Shown: positions 42,542 through 55,191 of the stretch, piece by piece
How the letters are laid out: each line of letters starts with the position of its first letter
Numbering within the stretch: the stretch's first letter is position 1
Source of the DNA: Aphrophora alni
Lineage: Eukaryota > Arthropoda > Insecta > Hemiptera > Aphrophoridae
Reading direction: 5' to 3'
NCBI GenBank assembly: GCA_963513935.1
Contig: OY740765.1
Coordinates: 68,916,253-68,980,252, forward strand
DNA: 64,000 bases
Notes under the pieces: generated by a model
The model's database searches: none
What the model was told of the DNA's origin: nothing
The model's input: the letters and a program-made list of their open reading frames with translations, nothing else
Program-made: the position numbers and the translations under genes

Positions 42542-44835
42542 TAATATTAATAATGACTATACCAGGCAGAACTGTAGGAATGTTGGGTTTCTTTTTCTTG
42601 ACCCCCCCCCCCCATGTTCACAAACCTTCAAGATTCCCTAGATTTTTGGGTTTCCAGATTTGGGAGTTGACCTAAATTGAAGCAATATGTGTAGATAAGT
42701 TTTGATTAGGTTAACCCCCAAAAGAGCTTTACATTCCCCCAAAAGAGCGGTAAACAATAAATTCCCCCATAGGTCCGGTAAACAAGATATTCCCTCAAAG
42801 GAGTGGAAAACATGAAAGTTGTGTAAATTTCAGGATCACCTCCTGACATTTTTTAAACTCACCCCCACCCCAAAAAGGGTATGTTGGTAGGGGTCACCCA
42901 TAAATTTTCAGAATAAACATGGTAACTATGTACACTTTTAAATTTTTGGTTTACAGAAGATATAGGGTTAACTTTTTCGGTTTAAATCTGTATATAATAT
43001 GGGCCAATTTTCTTATAGTTACTGTTGAAATATACACTTTCCAGGATTCATGAAATAAGGCCCTTTCTCTGTATAGAGTTTTCTAAAATGTACAGATTTT
43101 TACCAATTTAGGCATATTTTACTGTATAACGTTTTCATTCACATATTTCCAACTTTTTTGGTTTAAACCTTTTACATATAAGGCCCACAGTTTAAACAAT
43201 TTCAAAAATGTACAGATTTTAGTATTTTGTGTTGTATAACGTTTCCATTAGTATATTTCTAACTTTTTTGGTTTAAATTTTCTCTTTCAAGTGTATAGAA
43301 AGTTATTGCATACTTATTTTAACTATTTTTCGGATTACTTGTTAGAAAACTTAGTACAAAAACATTTGTTCAAAATTGTTTGATCCAGGCCAGATGTCAA
43401 TACTTAATTAAAGTAAAATATTGTAAACGGCTATTGTCAGCACATTTACTGTCACAGAATTCTAAAAATCAAAATTGTGGGCTTATTTACAGTTTAAAAT
43501 ATGTTTACAAGGGCAATTATTGTTTGTTATATAGTATTACACGTTTTACAAATACTTAATGACTTTCAGGTATCGAATTTATGTTATAATGTAGAATTTT
43601 GTGATATGAATTTTTTAAATTTTAAAATTTAGAATTTTTGTTGATCTACATTTCTACAATAACGTTTACACAGAATAAAACAATTACTGTAACTTGGAAA
43701 AAGTTTTCAAAATGTATATTTTGGGAAAAAATTTGTAAATTAAATACATAAATAAGTAAGTTTTTTCTTTACAACGTGTCTCATTTAGTCATTATATGAA
43801 TGTTAAAATTCTATAATTTTAAAGAATTTCCAAGTAAAAGCTTCATTCACTCATATAACATAGAGTTTTTAATATACCACAAATTTTGGCCAATTTTTAA
43901 CTATCAACAGTTTACAATGTAGCTAATACTCAGTCGCTATTGTTTCTATTTTCAACAAATATAGACAGTTTTGGTATTTTCTATAATAACCTCCATATTC
44001 ACGGTAGCTTTTTTAACAGTGATACAAAAAGTAGTTTAAATTATTACCCCCCCCCCCCCCACCACACCACCAATTTTTGAAGAACTATACTTCTGTACTT
44101 GACAACTTGAATATCGAAACTTATATATTTAAAAAAATATTGGATGGTTTTGATAATCACATTTTTATATAGTTTTTGTTACAATTATTTTGACACTTTT
44201 GGATATTGAAACTTGTACTTTGGAGTTTGTATAACATATAACAAGTTTAGTGAAATTCATGACTATTTTATAAATGTACAAAATTTCAAACAACTTACGT
44301 TTTAGACATTTTTTTATCTTTGTTAATAACCAATTTATTGTATAAACGTTTAAACAATATCTATAGTATTGGTCACAAAGTTGTAAATGTCTTAATATAT
44401 CTTTTTTTTATATAGATAATTTGCACATTAATTGGAAGGGGGATACCCCATTGACAGCCAATTTAGCATAGATCAATCTAGCATATTCTAATAGTTTCCC
44501 AAAATTTGGGGTTTTTGATAGAACAATATGGAGGAGGGTAACCCATTAAACAGTTAACAAATTGGAGCCAAATTGTATATAAGATTTGGAGAAACTCAAA
44601 ATCTGGGGGACCTATAAGGTTTGTGGACAATTTGGGGGGGGGGAGTTCAAGGAAAAGAAACCCAACATTCCTACAGTTCTGTCTGTCTGGTATAGTTATA
44701 ATAAATGTTAGTGTGTGATATACATGTTTTTTTGCCAAAAAAAATTATATGTTGTGAAAAAAATATATTTTTAAAGTTTATATACTACTACAGTACTGGG
44801 AATAATGTCTATATTAAGGGGTTTTACTATTTTAA
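42418..44835. mobile_element. non-autonomous DNA element with ~240-bp terminal inverted repeats
   Basis: The left arm starts atagtcattattccc, agtagtagtatataaac, continues through a (AT)n run, then ctataccaggcagaactgta, ggaatgttgggtttcttttt and a poly-C. The right arm (about 44600-44835) is the reverse complement: poly-G, aaaagaaacccaacattcct, acagttctgtctgtctggta, tatag, gtttatatactactac, gggaataatgtctat. The interior holds about three diverged copies of a ~115-bp unit (tgtacagattttt, tataacgttttcatt, cttttttggtttaaa; 42925-43290). No transposase. Confidence 0.7.
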
Positions 44836-45164
44836 AGTATGTACTTACACCAACTCAATGTCATATTGTATTTTGTATTCAACAAGGCCACAACAAATTT
44901 TGTAAGCATCTAAAATGGGGCAAATTTGTTTACAAAAATCAAATCTTCTTAATATATAAAAAAAACCAGTTTCAATCAATCTAGGTGTATTTTTGAATTG
45001 AAGTTATTATCAAGAATATTTCATTGACATTCTGTTAGCCATTAACTCAAATATTATATAATTTGTCTTATTTACATACAAATACATATTGTTTCTGTTA
45101 AACTAGCATTTCAACAGATTTATGTAATATTCTCAATCTTAAAATATTTCACTGACTGTAATCT
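44836..45164. other. no recognised feature
   Basis: AT-rich sequence between the inverted-repeat element and the LINE remnant. Confidence 0.4.
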
Positions 45165-46290
45165 GTAAGACAGAGCTGTGTCTTGTGGATATGCAGTGAC
45201 ATGTCCTCATACAAATCATTCACATAAATTGTAAAAAGTAGTGATCCCAATATATATTCCAGTGACATACCATATTTTATTGATTTATATTTTGATCAGC
45301 TACTATCACATGAACACAACATATTACTTCCTATCAAACAAATAACTTTTGAACCAATCGCTAACATTCTCTCTAATTCTATACAAATTTAATTTATTTA
45401 AAAGAATAGTATGATAAAGTATCAAAAGCTTTTTTAAAGTCTAAGAATAATCCACCTGTTTTCTTTAAAACATGTATATATAAGAAATATAACAATATAA
45501 GAAATGGATTATTGTATTAAATTGATTATGATTAACAAAATGATCTAAGGAGGTTATGAGATGGACATATATTAATATCTTTGTAGAGAGAACCAATTAT
45601 ATTGGGTAAAAATAGGAATAATAACTGCAAAAAGAAATTATCTTTTAGCAAAACTTAGATTGAAAATTCATGTGATATGTGTTGTTTTAATAGTTTAGAA
45701 TCAATACCATCATGCTCTTTAGTTTTATAAATTTCTTTATGAATCTATTACTTTTTCTATTTAAAAATTGATACTGGCATTAAGAACAATGAAAAAATGG
45801 AATTTTTCTTTAAAATATCTTTCCAGCTCGCTATTCATTGGTATAAAATCATTCATGACTGGTGTCACAATTCCTAGAACATTCATAAAGTAGCTATTAA
45901 AAGCATTGGTTATACCTTTTGATCAATAATAATAATAATAATCTCTTATAATATTTTTCTGTCATAGCACATATAATATTTTCTTTGCTTATTGATATAA
46001 ACTGATTAACAGCTCTATCTGCTGATGTTTCCCTAAATACTATATTTAAATTATAAAATTTTATTTGTTCAATAAATTTCTCATTGTTAACTAATAAACC
46101 TACTGCCTTTACCATTATGAACAACAGGTTGAACCTTATAATCAGTACTGTCTACTATTTGATCATCCATATAATGGCCTGTAATTTCCTTAAGTCTTAT
46201 AAATAAATGGTCAGTACAATCATTTAGGTTTGAGTTATTTGATTTATTAAAGATTAAAATACTGTGCTACTCATAACAGTCATGTAGTCC
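45165..46290 (-). pseudogene. LINE ORF2 remnant (endonuclease-RT region)
   Basis: In minus-strand order: DHLFIRLKEITGHYMDDQIV, NNEKFIEQIKFYNL, ADRAVNQFISISKEN, then the reverse-transcriptase blocks LFLDFKKAFDTL (the first catalytic Asp), LLNKLNLYRIRENVSDWFKS and GMSLEYILGSLLFTIYVNDL, a degraded form of G-V-P-Q-G-S-I-L-G-P-L-L-F-x-I-Y-I-N-D-L. Frames shift several times. It is a jockey/CR1-like non-LTR element, long dead. Confidence 0.65.
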
Positions 46291-46299
46291 TGAGTTATG

Positions 46300-47430
46300 T
46301 ACATTAATATAAATATTGTCAAATGTAAATGGTCACTTCCTGAAACAATATCATGAGTAAAAACATTGTCTGCAACTTATTCATTATTAAAAACTTCTGT
46401 CATTCCTTATTTCCATTTCTGGGCTACAAATATTGTCGGAATGAGATTGTCAACTTATGTAACAAATACCTAGAATAAGAATATTGCCTGAATGTAGATG
46501 GTCACTTCCTGAAGCAATATTATGAGTAACAAACATTTTCTGCATATACTAGTAGATGGTCAATTCCCATTTCAATTTCCTAGCTACAATTATTGTCTGA
46601 ATGAGATTGTCAACTTATGTAACAATACTTGGAATACAAATATTGCCTGAATGTATATGGTCATTTCTAGTATCAATACCTTAAATAAATAATAATCCCT
46701 AAATGTAGATGGTCAATTCATGTATCATTACATTAATATAAATATTGCCTGAATTTTAGACTGTCAAATCCTGTATGAACACCTTCAATACAAATAAATA
46801 TTTCTTGAATACAATTAATTATCACCTAAATGTTGGTAGCCAATAAATATATCAACAGCTTGTTATAAATATCACCTGAATATATATGGTCATTTTTCTG
46901 TAGCAACACCTTGATTACAAAAATTGCCTGATAGTAGATGGTCAATAAATATATCAGCAACTTGGCTATAAATATCACCAGATTGTAAATTTTCAAATCC
47001 TATATAAATATTGATTACAAATATCACCTGAATTTTGATGGCCACTAACTATATGAACAACTTTGCTATAAATATCACCTGAATATTGATGGTAATTTCC
47101 TGGAGCAATAAATATCTTGATAACAAATATCTCTAGAATATGGTTAATTCTTATATCAATATCATGAATACAAGTATCACCTGGTTGTATATGGTTAGTT
47201 ACTTTATCAATACCTCATATACAAATATAACCTGAATGTTGATAGTCAACACCTACTTTGATTAAATTTTACCTGAAAGTAGATGGTCAATTTCTATATC
47301 AACACCTTCAATTCATATATATATATATATATATCCTGAATATATATATATTCAATTCCATTATCAATATCATGAATAGAAATATTGTCTGAATGTACAA
47401 GGCTGGTTCTAATATAAATACCTTGAAAAT
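46300..47430. repeat. degenerate minisatellite E, ~55-bp unit, ~20 copies
   Basis: Phrases such as cctgaatgtagatggtcaat, tcctgtatcaacaccttgaa and tacaaatattgcctgaa recur with heavy drift across 1.1 kb. Same unit as 41730-42014 and as the short stretch before the SINE-like copy at 58395. Confidence 0.8.
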
Positions 47431-47829
47431 AAGCTAATAAAATTCTATAAAATAACTTTCTAAATCATATTTTAGGTATAACGAACTTTTTTAATGTATC
47501 ACACGCCATATGTGTCCATTATACATTTTTAAGATAGAGTAGGAGAAGGAGGGGGGAGGGGGAGGGGTTTTTTTAAATAGGTTTTCTAAAGTTCCCTGCA
47601 AAGGTGATTAACTGTCCAGAGAACAGGTTTTTCATATCTCTTTCTGTCTTTTAAATAATAGAGTTGGTAAGTTTAAAAAGTCATGCTCTATATTATATTG
47701 CTTGTATGACTTTTAGAGTTCAATTTGTTAACAGTAGTTCTTACAAACTAACCTTTAAGAGCTATATAAAAACATCACACTATTAGGAATAATAGTTATT
47801 TTTATTTATATTTTTCTCAATAGGAATCT

Positions 47830-48256
47830 GTTATGAATCTACACAATATTGAGACATCTTATTATAAACAGGTACTTTTTGCTTGAAAAAAATTATTATT
47901 TTACTTTTGCTAACATTTAAGTTGAGATCTGATGAACTAAATGTATTCTGTAGTTTAAAAAGTGTACTTTAGGCCTACATATTGATATGAATTGAGTCAT
48001 ACTTTTTGTCAGATATGTATAAAAGTATATCATCTGAATATTATTACGACTGGATTGGTTTTAGTAAGTAATTATTTATTTTAGATATGTATAAATAGTG
48101 AGAAAAGTATTGGACTAAGAACTTGTGGTAGTCCTCTACTAGTGTACTTTGTATGAGTGCAAATCAAACTTCGCTGATGTACAGTATTATATTTATAAAA
48201 CATATTATACTTTGCATATTGGAATAAATTGAGTCATACTTTTTATGTCAGACATA
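47830..48256 (-). pseudogene. LINE RT remnant, downstream part (duplicated YxDD segment)
   Basis: Minus strand: RGLPQVLSPILFSLFI, then YSDDILLYISDKKYDSIHIN (the catalytic YxDD box, here YSDD) and DLNLNVSKSKIIIFF. The GLPQ-to-YSDD segment appears here intact and a second time, split by the mariner-type element, at 51558-51700 plus 48200-48256. This shows a tandem duplication inside the LINE. Confidence 0.6.
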
Positions 48257-51200
48257 TACAGGGTGAATCAGACCACCCATGCGCAATGTATAATGAATGA
48301 ACCACATGAGCTACAGCCTTCATTTTAAATTTCAGCCCCCTATTTCGACCCTAGAGAATTCAGTAAAAATGTTTTCAAATCTAAAAATGCCCCAAAAGTG
48401 CTTTTTTGGGGGGTGCAGGTCGTTTTTGGAAAAAATTCAAATGATATGGTAGGTTGAGTAATATCTAATTTTAAAGGTCTCTGTTCACTGATCCTTTTGG
48501 AAAAAAAAGTTTTAACTTATCTTACTGTGTATGTACAGGGTGTTCCAAAACGTCAAAAAAGTAGTGTTTTACAGTTAGTTTTATTGTTACCACATAGCCT
48601 AGCCTAAATAAACCAAATTTTTATCCTAGATCCATGAGAAGACACCTTTTTCAAAAATGTGCTTAAGTTCCTCCTTACTCAAAAATTTTCAAATTTAAAA
48701 AATACATACAATTCTGGAAAAAACCATTAAAACTCAAAAACTCTAAATAGTAATGTTAGTCGTGAAGCACATCTTTAAAAAGGTCTTTCAAAAACAATCA
48801 TGTTTTGTATTTAAAGTTTGACTTTATCTCTAACGGTTTTACATTGGCGCTTGAAAGACGGTTTGTTAGGCTATACCTCTCTTATTGACCTTACTACTAC
48901 TCAACCCTACGAAAATCACAACTAAAAACTGTAACTTTGGGTCACCAGTTAAGCAACACTCCTTTTAAACATTACAAACAATAACCACAGGCAAAATAAT
49001 ATTCGATTTTCAACAAAAGTTTCTCGTAACTATAAACGTTTTATTTCTTCTGAAAGGATGAAAGTGATTGCAAATGATGTAGAAATTGAAAAAAAAAAAA
49101 AAAAAAAAGAGATTGTTTTGTTAAATGGATATGGAGCAGACTTCTATCTATGATGAAGGCATCATTAATTTAACATGTAGCTTATTTTAGTCGTATAAGT
49201 AAAATGTTGATACTATTGAAACTTAAGTTCACCTTCATTGTCAAATTATACTTTTTAATAAATAAAAATTTTTAAAAATTTATTTAAATTTTTGAATGGA
49301 AAAGTAAGTTATAAAAATAATGATTACGAAGAAGTGTTTTGTGCTATGAAAGGGAAGAATAGCCTTGTTCCCTTTAAAAGACAATTGCAGGTAAAACATA
49401 TTTCTAAAAACTAAAATAGTATGTCAATCGCTATAAAATACTCCAACAATAACCTACTATTTATCTTGTTTCGGAAGGTTTACAGTTGCTCAAACTGCAA
49501 CCCATTGCTTTCCAAACAAAGTTCTACTCTGGAGTTGAAGCTCTCTACAGATCACAGTATTTCTTCACCACTAATTGAGTTCACAGCATCTCTAATTCGC
49601 TGCATCTGCTGTCTTCTCTTGTACTATATAAACTAAGTCCTTTAATCTACCCTACAAATAAAAATTCATACAAGTTAAATCAGGCAATCTTGGTGGATAG
49701 CTTATGGGACCACCCCTTCCAGGATATTGTTTGTCCAGACTTTGTTGCAAATTTTGCGCATAGTGAGCATTGTGCATAAACCACATATTTATTATGGACT
49801 CTTCAGGGAAATCTATTACTAAATGATGTAAATGATCAACCAGAAAGTAATTGTAAGTATCTCCATCTAAGTTAAAAAATGGATCAACAATTCTGTTACC
49901 AACAATACCACACCAGGTATTTAAAGTCCAATACCTCCGGTAGTCAATCTCTCGCATCCAGTGTGGATTTTCGAATGCCCAATACATCATATGTTGGTGG
50001 TTCACTTCAGCATTGCTCCAAAATGTAGCATTGTCACACCATAGAACGCTACGGGAAAATTTTTGATTTGGTTGTAATTGTTCTCTGGCCCATAAATATA
50101 AGTTCATTTGTTGAAGGTAATCATCTCCTTGTAGTTCTTGATAAAGTGAAATCCCATATGGATGCATTTTATTGTCTTTAAGGATCCTCAACACTGAACT
50201 TTGACTAATACCTGAATCTAGAGCTATCTTCCTGAAGGAGTACTGGGGATTTACTTGAACTGCTGCCAATACCTCCGGTGCCCTATCTTTTCCTATAGGC
50301 CTAGTGAGTTCTTTACCTTTCTTGTGATCAGGTTGGACTTGTACTGCTTCAGGCACACGATTGGTGAGCCTTTGAAAGAACATATATGAAGGATGTTCGT
50401 GGTCTGGATAACGTTCGGCATACAGATTTGCAACAGCTGCGTGATTCTGAAAATATTCTCCTAACACCATAAACACCTGGAATGCCTTCTCATTTATGTA
50501 TGCCATCTTAAATAAACACAATACTGTACTAACTTTCACTACGGACAATTGAAAAAACTGACTGCAAGTTTACCTGCCCCAAACAGTACTCACTCATCCA
50601 AAACCAAACAAAGTAAGGAATAGAGATAAGACTGAAAGTTATTAGGTACAGAACAAAGGTCATTCCAGTTCATATGCATTGAGATTGTTTAATCATGAAT
50701 ATCATTGTTTGAATGTCTTTGACCTGTTATGAATGAGAAATTCAATTTGTATCTGCTTAAAGATAAGGAAGCTACTAAATAATTTTTAATCGTAATTGGA
50801 AAATTTAAAGTCATTTACATATTTTAAATGAAAAATTATTTGAATAAACGTAATGTGAATAGTAAAGACAGGTGTCAACACCCCCCTACCACCCCATCAA
50901 AAAATGGCAAATGTCATGAAGAGTGTTGGAAAATAAAATTCCCAGGTACCATTTTGAAACGGTTAGGGATTGTCACACTTTAAATAGAATTTTATTTTTT
51001 ATTTTGAAAGACCTTTTCAATGATGTGCTTCATGACTAACATTACTATTTGGTGTTTTGGAGTTTTACTCTGTTTTTTTTTTTTTTTTTTTCCCAAACAT
51101 TGTATGTATTTTTAAAATATGAAAATTTTTGATTAATGGTTAATTTAAGCACATTTTGGGAAAGGATATCTTCTCTTAAATCTGGGATAAAAATTTGGTT

Positions 51201-51557
51201 TACGGTTTAAAGGCATGTTATGTGGTAACAATAAAACTAACTGTAAAACACTATTTTTTTGACATTTTGGAACACCTTGTACATACACGGTAAGATAAGT
51301 TAATTTTTTTTTCCAAAATGATCAGTGAACAGAGACCTTTAAAATTAGGTATCATTTGACCAACATTTACATTTGAAAATTTTCCAGAAACGACTCCCAC
51401 CCCTCAAAAAAGCACTTTTGGGGCATTTTTTAGATTTGAAAATATTTTTACTGAATTCCTTAGGGTCAAAATAGGTGGGTTTAAGTTAAAACGAAGGCTG
51501 TAGCTCATTTGGTTTAGTCGCTATACATTATGCACAAGTGTTCTGATTCATCCTGTA
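48257..51557. mobile_element. mariner-type (IS630/Tc1 superfamily) transposon, 3.3 kb, long TIRs
   Basis: Outer ends TACAGGGTGAATCAGACCAC (left) and, inverted, TACAGGATGAATCAGAACAC (right), with TA on both sides (48255-48256; 51558-51559). The inverted repeats extend about 540 bp to the aggtctttcaaaa region near 48793 and 51000. Inside them is a second pair of end-like motifs, TACAGGGTGTTCCAAAA at 48534 and its inverse ending at 51281. A broken transposase lies between on the minus strand. The element is inserted in an older LINE; the paralogous LINE copy at about 47990-48030 gives the empty site. Confidence 0.8.
49480..50506 (-). pseudogene. mariner-type transposase with DUF4817-like N-terminus, inactivated
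   Basis: The frame opens at 50506 (MAYINEKAFQVFMVLGEYFQ) with the insect DUF4817-type helix-turn-helix (NLYAERYPDHEHPS, FFQRLTNR), then GISQSSVLRILKDNKMHPYG. The DDE domain follows: VLWCDNATF keeps the first Asp, MWFMHNAHYA has Asn plus a short deletion where families have H-D-G-x-P-x-H, and PPRLPDLT keeps the last acidic residue. TAG at 49652-49654 replaces the conserved Trp of F-F-L-W-G. The frame then reads GRLKDLVY, shifts, and continues as RIRDAVNSISGEEIL, another stop, and ELCLESNGLQFEQL to TAA at 49480. The transposase cannot be active as it stands. Confidence 0.8.
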
Positions 51558-52200
51558 TAAAAGTATGTCACATGTAAACTATAATAACTGGATCAGTTTT
51601 GGTAATTACTGATTTTAAATAAATATAGTGAAAGAGCGATTTTAGAAGGGACATTGCCTTGAGGTGTCTTGAGGACACTAGTACTTTAATGTACTTGGTG
51701 TGAGAATAAAATAAACTTTACAGGTATACCATATTTATTTTATAAATTTTACTTAATAACTCGGGTGTATATCCTGTTTCATATGCTTTTGATGTCTAAG
51801 GATATTGCTACTGTAGTTCGTTGTGTATAATAACAGTCTATAAAAGCTAAAATGTAACTAAATAAATAGTTGGCACAACACATTTTTTTCTTAAAACCCA
51901 TATTGATTATGGGGAATGATATTTACTATATTTGATTACTTTAATTAAACATGTTATGAGCAATTAATTTGATTCATCATCTATATTTTCATTAGGTTTT
52001 ACAAAAAATAACCTTGAAATAATTCCATATGACTGAAATAGTGGTTTTATTATCCCATACATCTTTAAATATGTTGAGGATAAGAGATAATGCATTTGGT
52101 GGTAATTTCTGAATCATGCTGAAATATATATCGTCTATATATAGTTCGGCCTGAATTTTTATTTATAATTTAATGTGAAATGCAATATTATTTTGTATTC
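51558..52200 (-). pseudogene. LINE RT remnant, upstream part
   Basis: Minus-strand order: LPPNALSLILNIFKDVWDNK, VIWNYFKVI, INMGFKKK, CCANYLF, TVAISLDIKSIYETG (first catalytic Asp block), LLSKIYKIN, then a frame-shifted GLPQGNVL-like region ending at the mariner insertion. It joins the 47830-48256 piece as one decayed non-LTR element. Confidence 0.6.
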
Positions 52201-52783
52201 ATTTTGAAGTTTTGGTTATGCTTGAAAATGGTGTTATATTTAAAACTTAACTAGCAGTTAATAAAGGCTACAGAATAAAATTGTTTGTATGGCAAGTTGG
52301 AAACTAGTATAATATTATATTTTTACTTATATTTTTTACTCTTGTTCAATGTAGGCCACTATCCAATGCAACTAATCTTTAAAATGATTCATCTCTCTGT
52401 GAAAATATGTTTACTTACTTCATTTCAAATGCCTTCTATAACATCCCTATTGTTAACTGTTTCAAGTTGAGAAAACCTAGGAATATTATTGGTTAATAGA
52501 ATATCAGTCTTATTTTTATAGAATCTTATGTAACTCCAGTTCATGGTTAGCAGTTCTTATGATTTGTGTTTTTGAAGCTATGAATATTCAATTACTCTTT
52601 TTGTTATGTAAATAGTTTTATAATAAGCTGTTTTTTCCCTGTAGGCCAAAGTAGTTTTGTGATAATGTTTTCTGTATAATACATTATATTTTTCTGATAC
52701 ATATGAATTGTCAAAATCCCCATCATAAAAAAATATTTGGAGAAGGGGGTTGTAATAAAGTGTATTTTAGTTTACATCATAAA

Positions 52784-52786
<3 letters not shown>

Positions 52787-52871
<85 letters not shown>

Positions 52872-52888
52872 CCTCTCTCTCCCTCTCC
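52787..52888. repeat. (TC)n microsatellite
   Basis: About 50 TC dinucleotides with a few CCC and TTT interruptions at the right end. The Ser-Leu frame across it is an artefact. Confidence 0.95.
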
Positions 52889-53236
52889 TAATAACAGTAT
52901 TTAATTATTATTTTTTGATTAAAAAGTTACTACCATTATGATATATAAATTTCATTTCATTTCATTTATTACAGCCGTTGACAAGTTGCATTGTATGGAC
53001 ATGTCATAACATTCTCAAACGTTACAAAATAAATTTCCAATCAGTTGGTACAATTTTACAGTAAGGAGATCACAAAAAATGACAGTGTCAGAGTAGAAAC
53101 TCCTTCACAGAGTAAAATGATCCAGACCACAGTAGTTGTCTAAGACTGTTTTTAAAAATTGTATAAATTATGCAACCCTTTAATGCTTTGGGAGAATTTA
53201 TTCATCAATTTAGCATGGAATGAAAAGTTTGGACAT

Positions 53237-53384
53237 CGATGTATAGGACAGCAAGGACATATACGGTGGCCTTCAAGGAGCCCAGACCTGACACCTTGAG
53301 ATTTCTTCTTGTAGGGGTACATCAAAAGTATTGTTTATCGAGAAAAAATTCGTGACCTAAATCACTTAAGGAACAATATTATGC
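53237..53384 (+). pseudogene. mariner-type transposase C-terminal scrap
   Basis: Plus strand: RCIGQQGHIRWPSRSPDLTP, stop, DFFL, stop, GYIKSIVYREKIRDLNHLRN. This is the end of the same transposase superfamily as 49480-50506: P-G-R-W-I-G-R-G-G-P-x-x-W-P-x-R-S-P-D-L-T-P-L-D-F-F-L-W-G with the last catalytic Asp. No upstream DDE region or inverted repeats are seen nearby. Confidence 0.65.
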
Positions 53385-54484
53385 CTTTTTTAATGCTCAT
53401 TTTTTATATGGGATAACTTTATGGGGAAACTCTGCAGGTGCAAGCAGGTTTTTATATGGCAGAAAAGGTTATTAGATATAAAATCATCACTAATAGTGAA
53501 TCTGTAGACCACACTTTGTCAAGCTGGGTTTAATCACTGTTTGTTTATCTTGTATTCATTGCTAAACATAAAAGAATATTTATTTACTTATAGTAAGAGA
53601 AGTAATGTACATAATTACGGTACTAGAAGTAATGGATTAATTTATACAAAAATATTTAATATATATTGTATGAACTAATCAAGCATAGTTAGGCTAAGCA
53701 AATCTCAACAGAGTTCTAAATCTCTTAGCATACAACTTTTTAATAGATTGCTATTAAGTGGAAGAACAGTAAACAATAAGTTTAAAAAATGACTAAAAAA
53801 GAAAGCATTCTATAGCATGAAGATTGTGGATTAGACAATGATATTAATTATATAAAACTGTAAACTATATGAATTATTTTATGATTACTGTGTATTAGAC
53901 CTAAGCTGAAAATCTATATTAGAAGGAATTGTTCAATGACAATAAATAAATAATAATAATTATTATAAAAGGAGTCTTCAACAACTGGTGGTGTTGGGAC
54001 CCTTTACCTAGAGGGAGGAGTTCTATAACTTTTAAATTTATACAATGCATTTTCTTACTTAGGAAATGTAAATTGTTTAACAATATTATAGTATTATTGT
54101 TAATTTGGACAATTGTTCTAAAATATTATTAATGTTTTAACTGTATATTTGACTCTCTTGCTATAAAATTGTAAATAATTGTTAAAAACAAAATAATAAA
54201 AAAATTAATATATGTCCCTTTTTTTACATGGTCTCTTTTATAAAATAGTGAACAATACCAACACCTTTTCTAAAGATTAATTAATCCTAGTTTAGTGAGA
54301 CACTATTAATTTAAAATTTATTTTCATTGTACAAAAATTATTAAATTTTAATGTAAATATCATAATCAATAAACCTTCTAAATCAGAGTTCGGGAAAATT
54401 TTAATCACTCTGTAGTAAACAATACCATGATAAAAAATAACAACAACAAAAATACGATACAACGGAATATAATGGATTACATAC
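53385..54484. other. no recognised feature
   Basis: AT-rich sequence without supported coding, RNA or repeat structure. Confidence 0.4.
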
Positions 54485-54629
54485 CAAGAATAGTGATGTC
54501 AATCTCAGCCTTATCTTCACCTACAGAGTTGGTGGCAGTGATCAGGTTAGCACGAGTAGCTTTTATTATCATAAGCTTTGTGTTGTAGTCAATATTATCA
54601 ATTCTATACAACAACTCAGTTTTTAGTTC
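54485..54629 (-). CDS. orphan immunoglobulin (I-set)-type exon
   Basis: On the minus strand, a good acceptor (tttgtttag) precedes 145 nt ending cttg|gtatgt, a good donor; phase 0 in, phase 1 out. It encodes ELKTELLYRIDNIDYNTKLM, IIKATRANLITATNSV and GEDKAEIDITILG. The pattern (T-K-L-x-I-x-x-A-x-R-x-N ... I-T-A-T-N-S-V-G-E-D-x-A-E-I-x-I-x-V-L) matches the C-terminal half of Ig domains of the giant muscle proteins (projectin/twitchin/titin). The usual S-G-x-Y segment before I-T-A-T-N is absent, apparently a small in-frame deletion, so the Tyr-corner of the fold is lost. No neighbouring projectin exons are visible, so it may be a stray duplicated exon. Confidence 0.5.
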
Positions 54630-55191
54630 CTAAACAAAATTAAATCAGTTTTTTAAACACAAATTGTATTACGTACCTTTAATATATCTTCATAAAAGTA
54701 CGGAAGCAATTTTATTATTAATTATTTTACTTGTGCTTGGATCAGTTGGAGCAGATGATTGTGTAAACAGATGATGTAGCATTTACATATTGTGTATGTG
54801 ATACATTAATAATATAACAATAATATTATTATAGGTTATAAAAATTGTTATAGTAAACATTATTTACTTTCAAGTAAGACATAAAGATTTACATAAAAGT
54901 TAAGATTTGTTTGAACACTATTCTTGAATATGATATGGGTAAAGAAAACTGTGTGTCTAAAAATGTTTACCCTCTCCATTTTGTGGTAAAGCTCTCAGCT
55001 GTGACTTCAATATATCCTAATATTATATATAACATGCTATGGAATATGTCATATTAAACATAATATTTGGAATACAATTTTGTATATAATATACACAATT
55101 CAGTATTCTGAACAAAAAGATATGTTATAAGATTTGTTATTCGCCATTCCGAATATTGATATATTAAATAATAAATAAATGTAAGACTCAC

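Noticed and set aside
52703..52891. Ser-Leu-rich ORF
   Set aside because: Produced by the (TC)n microsatellite.
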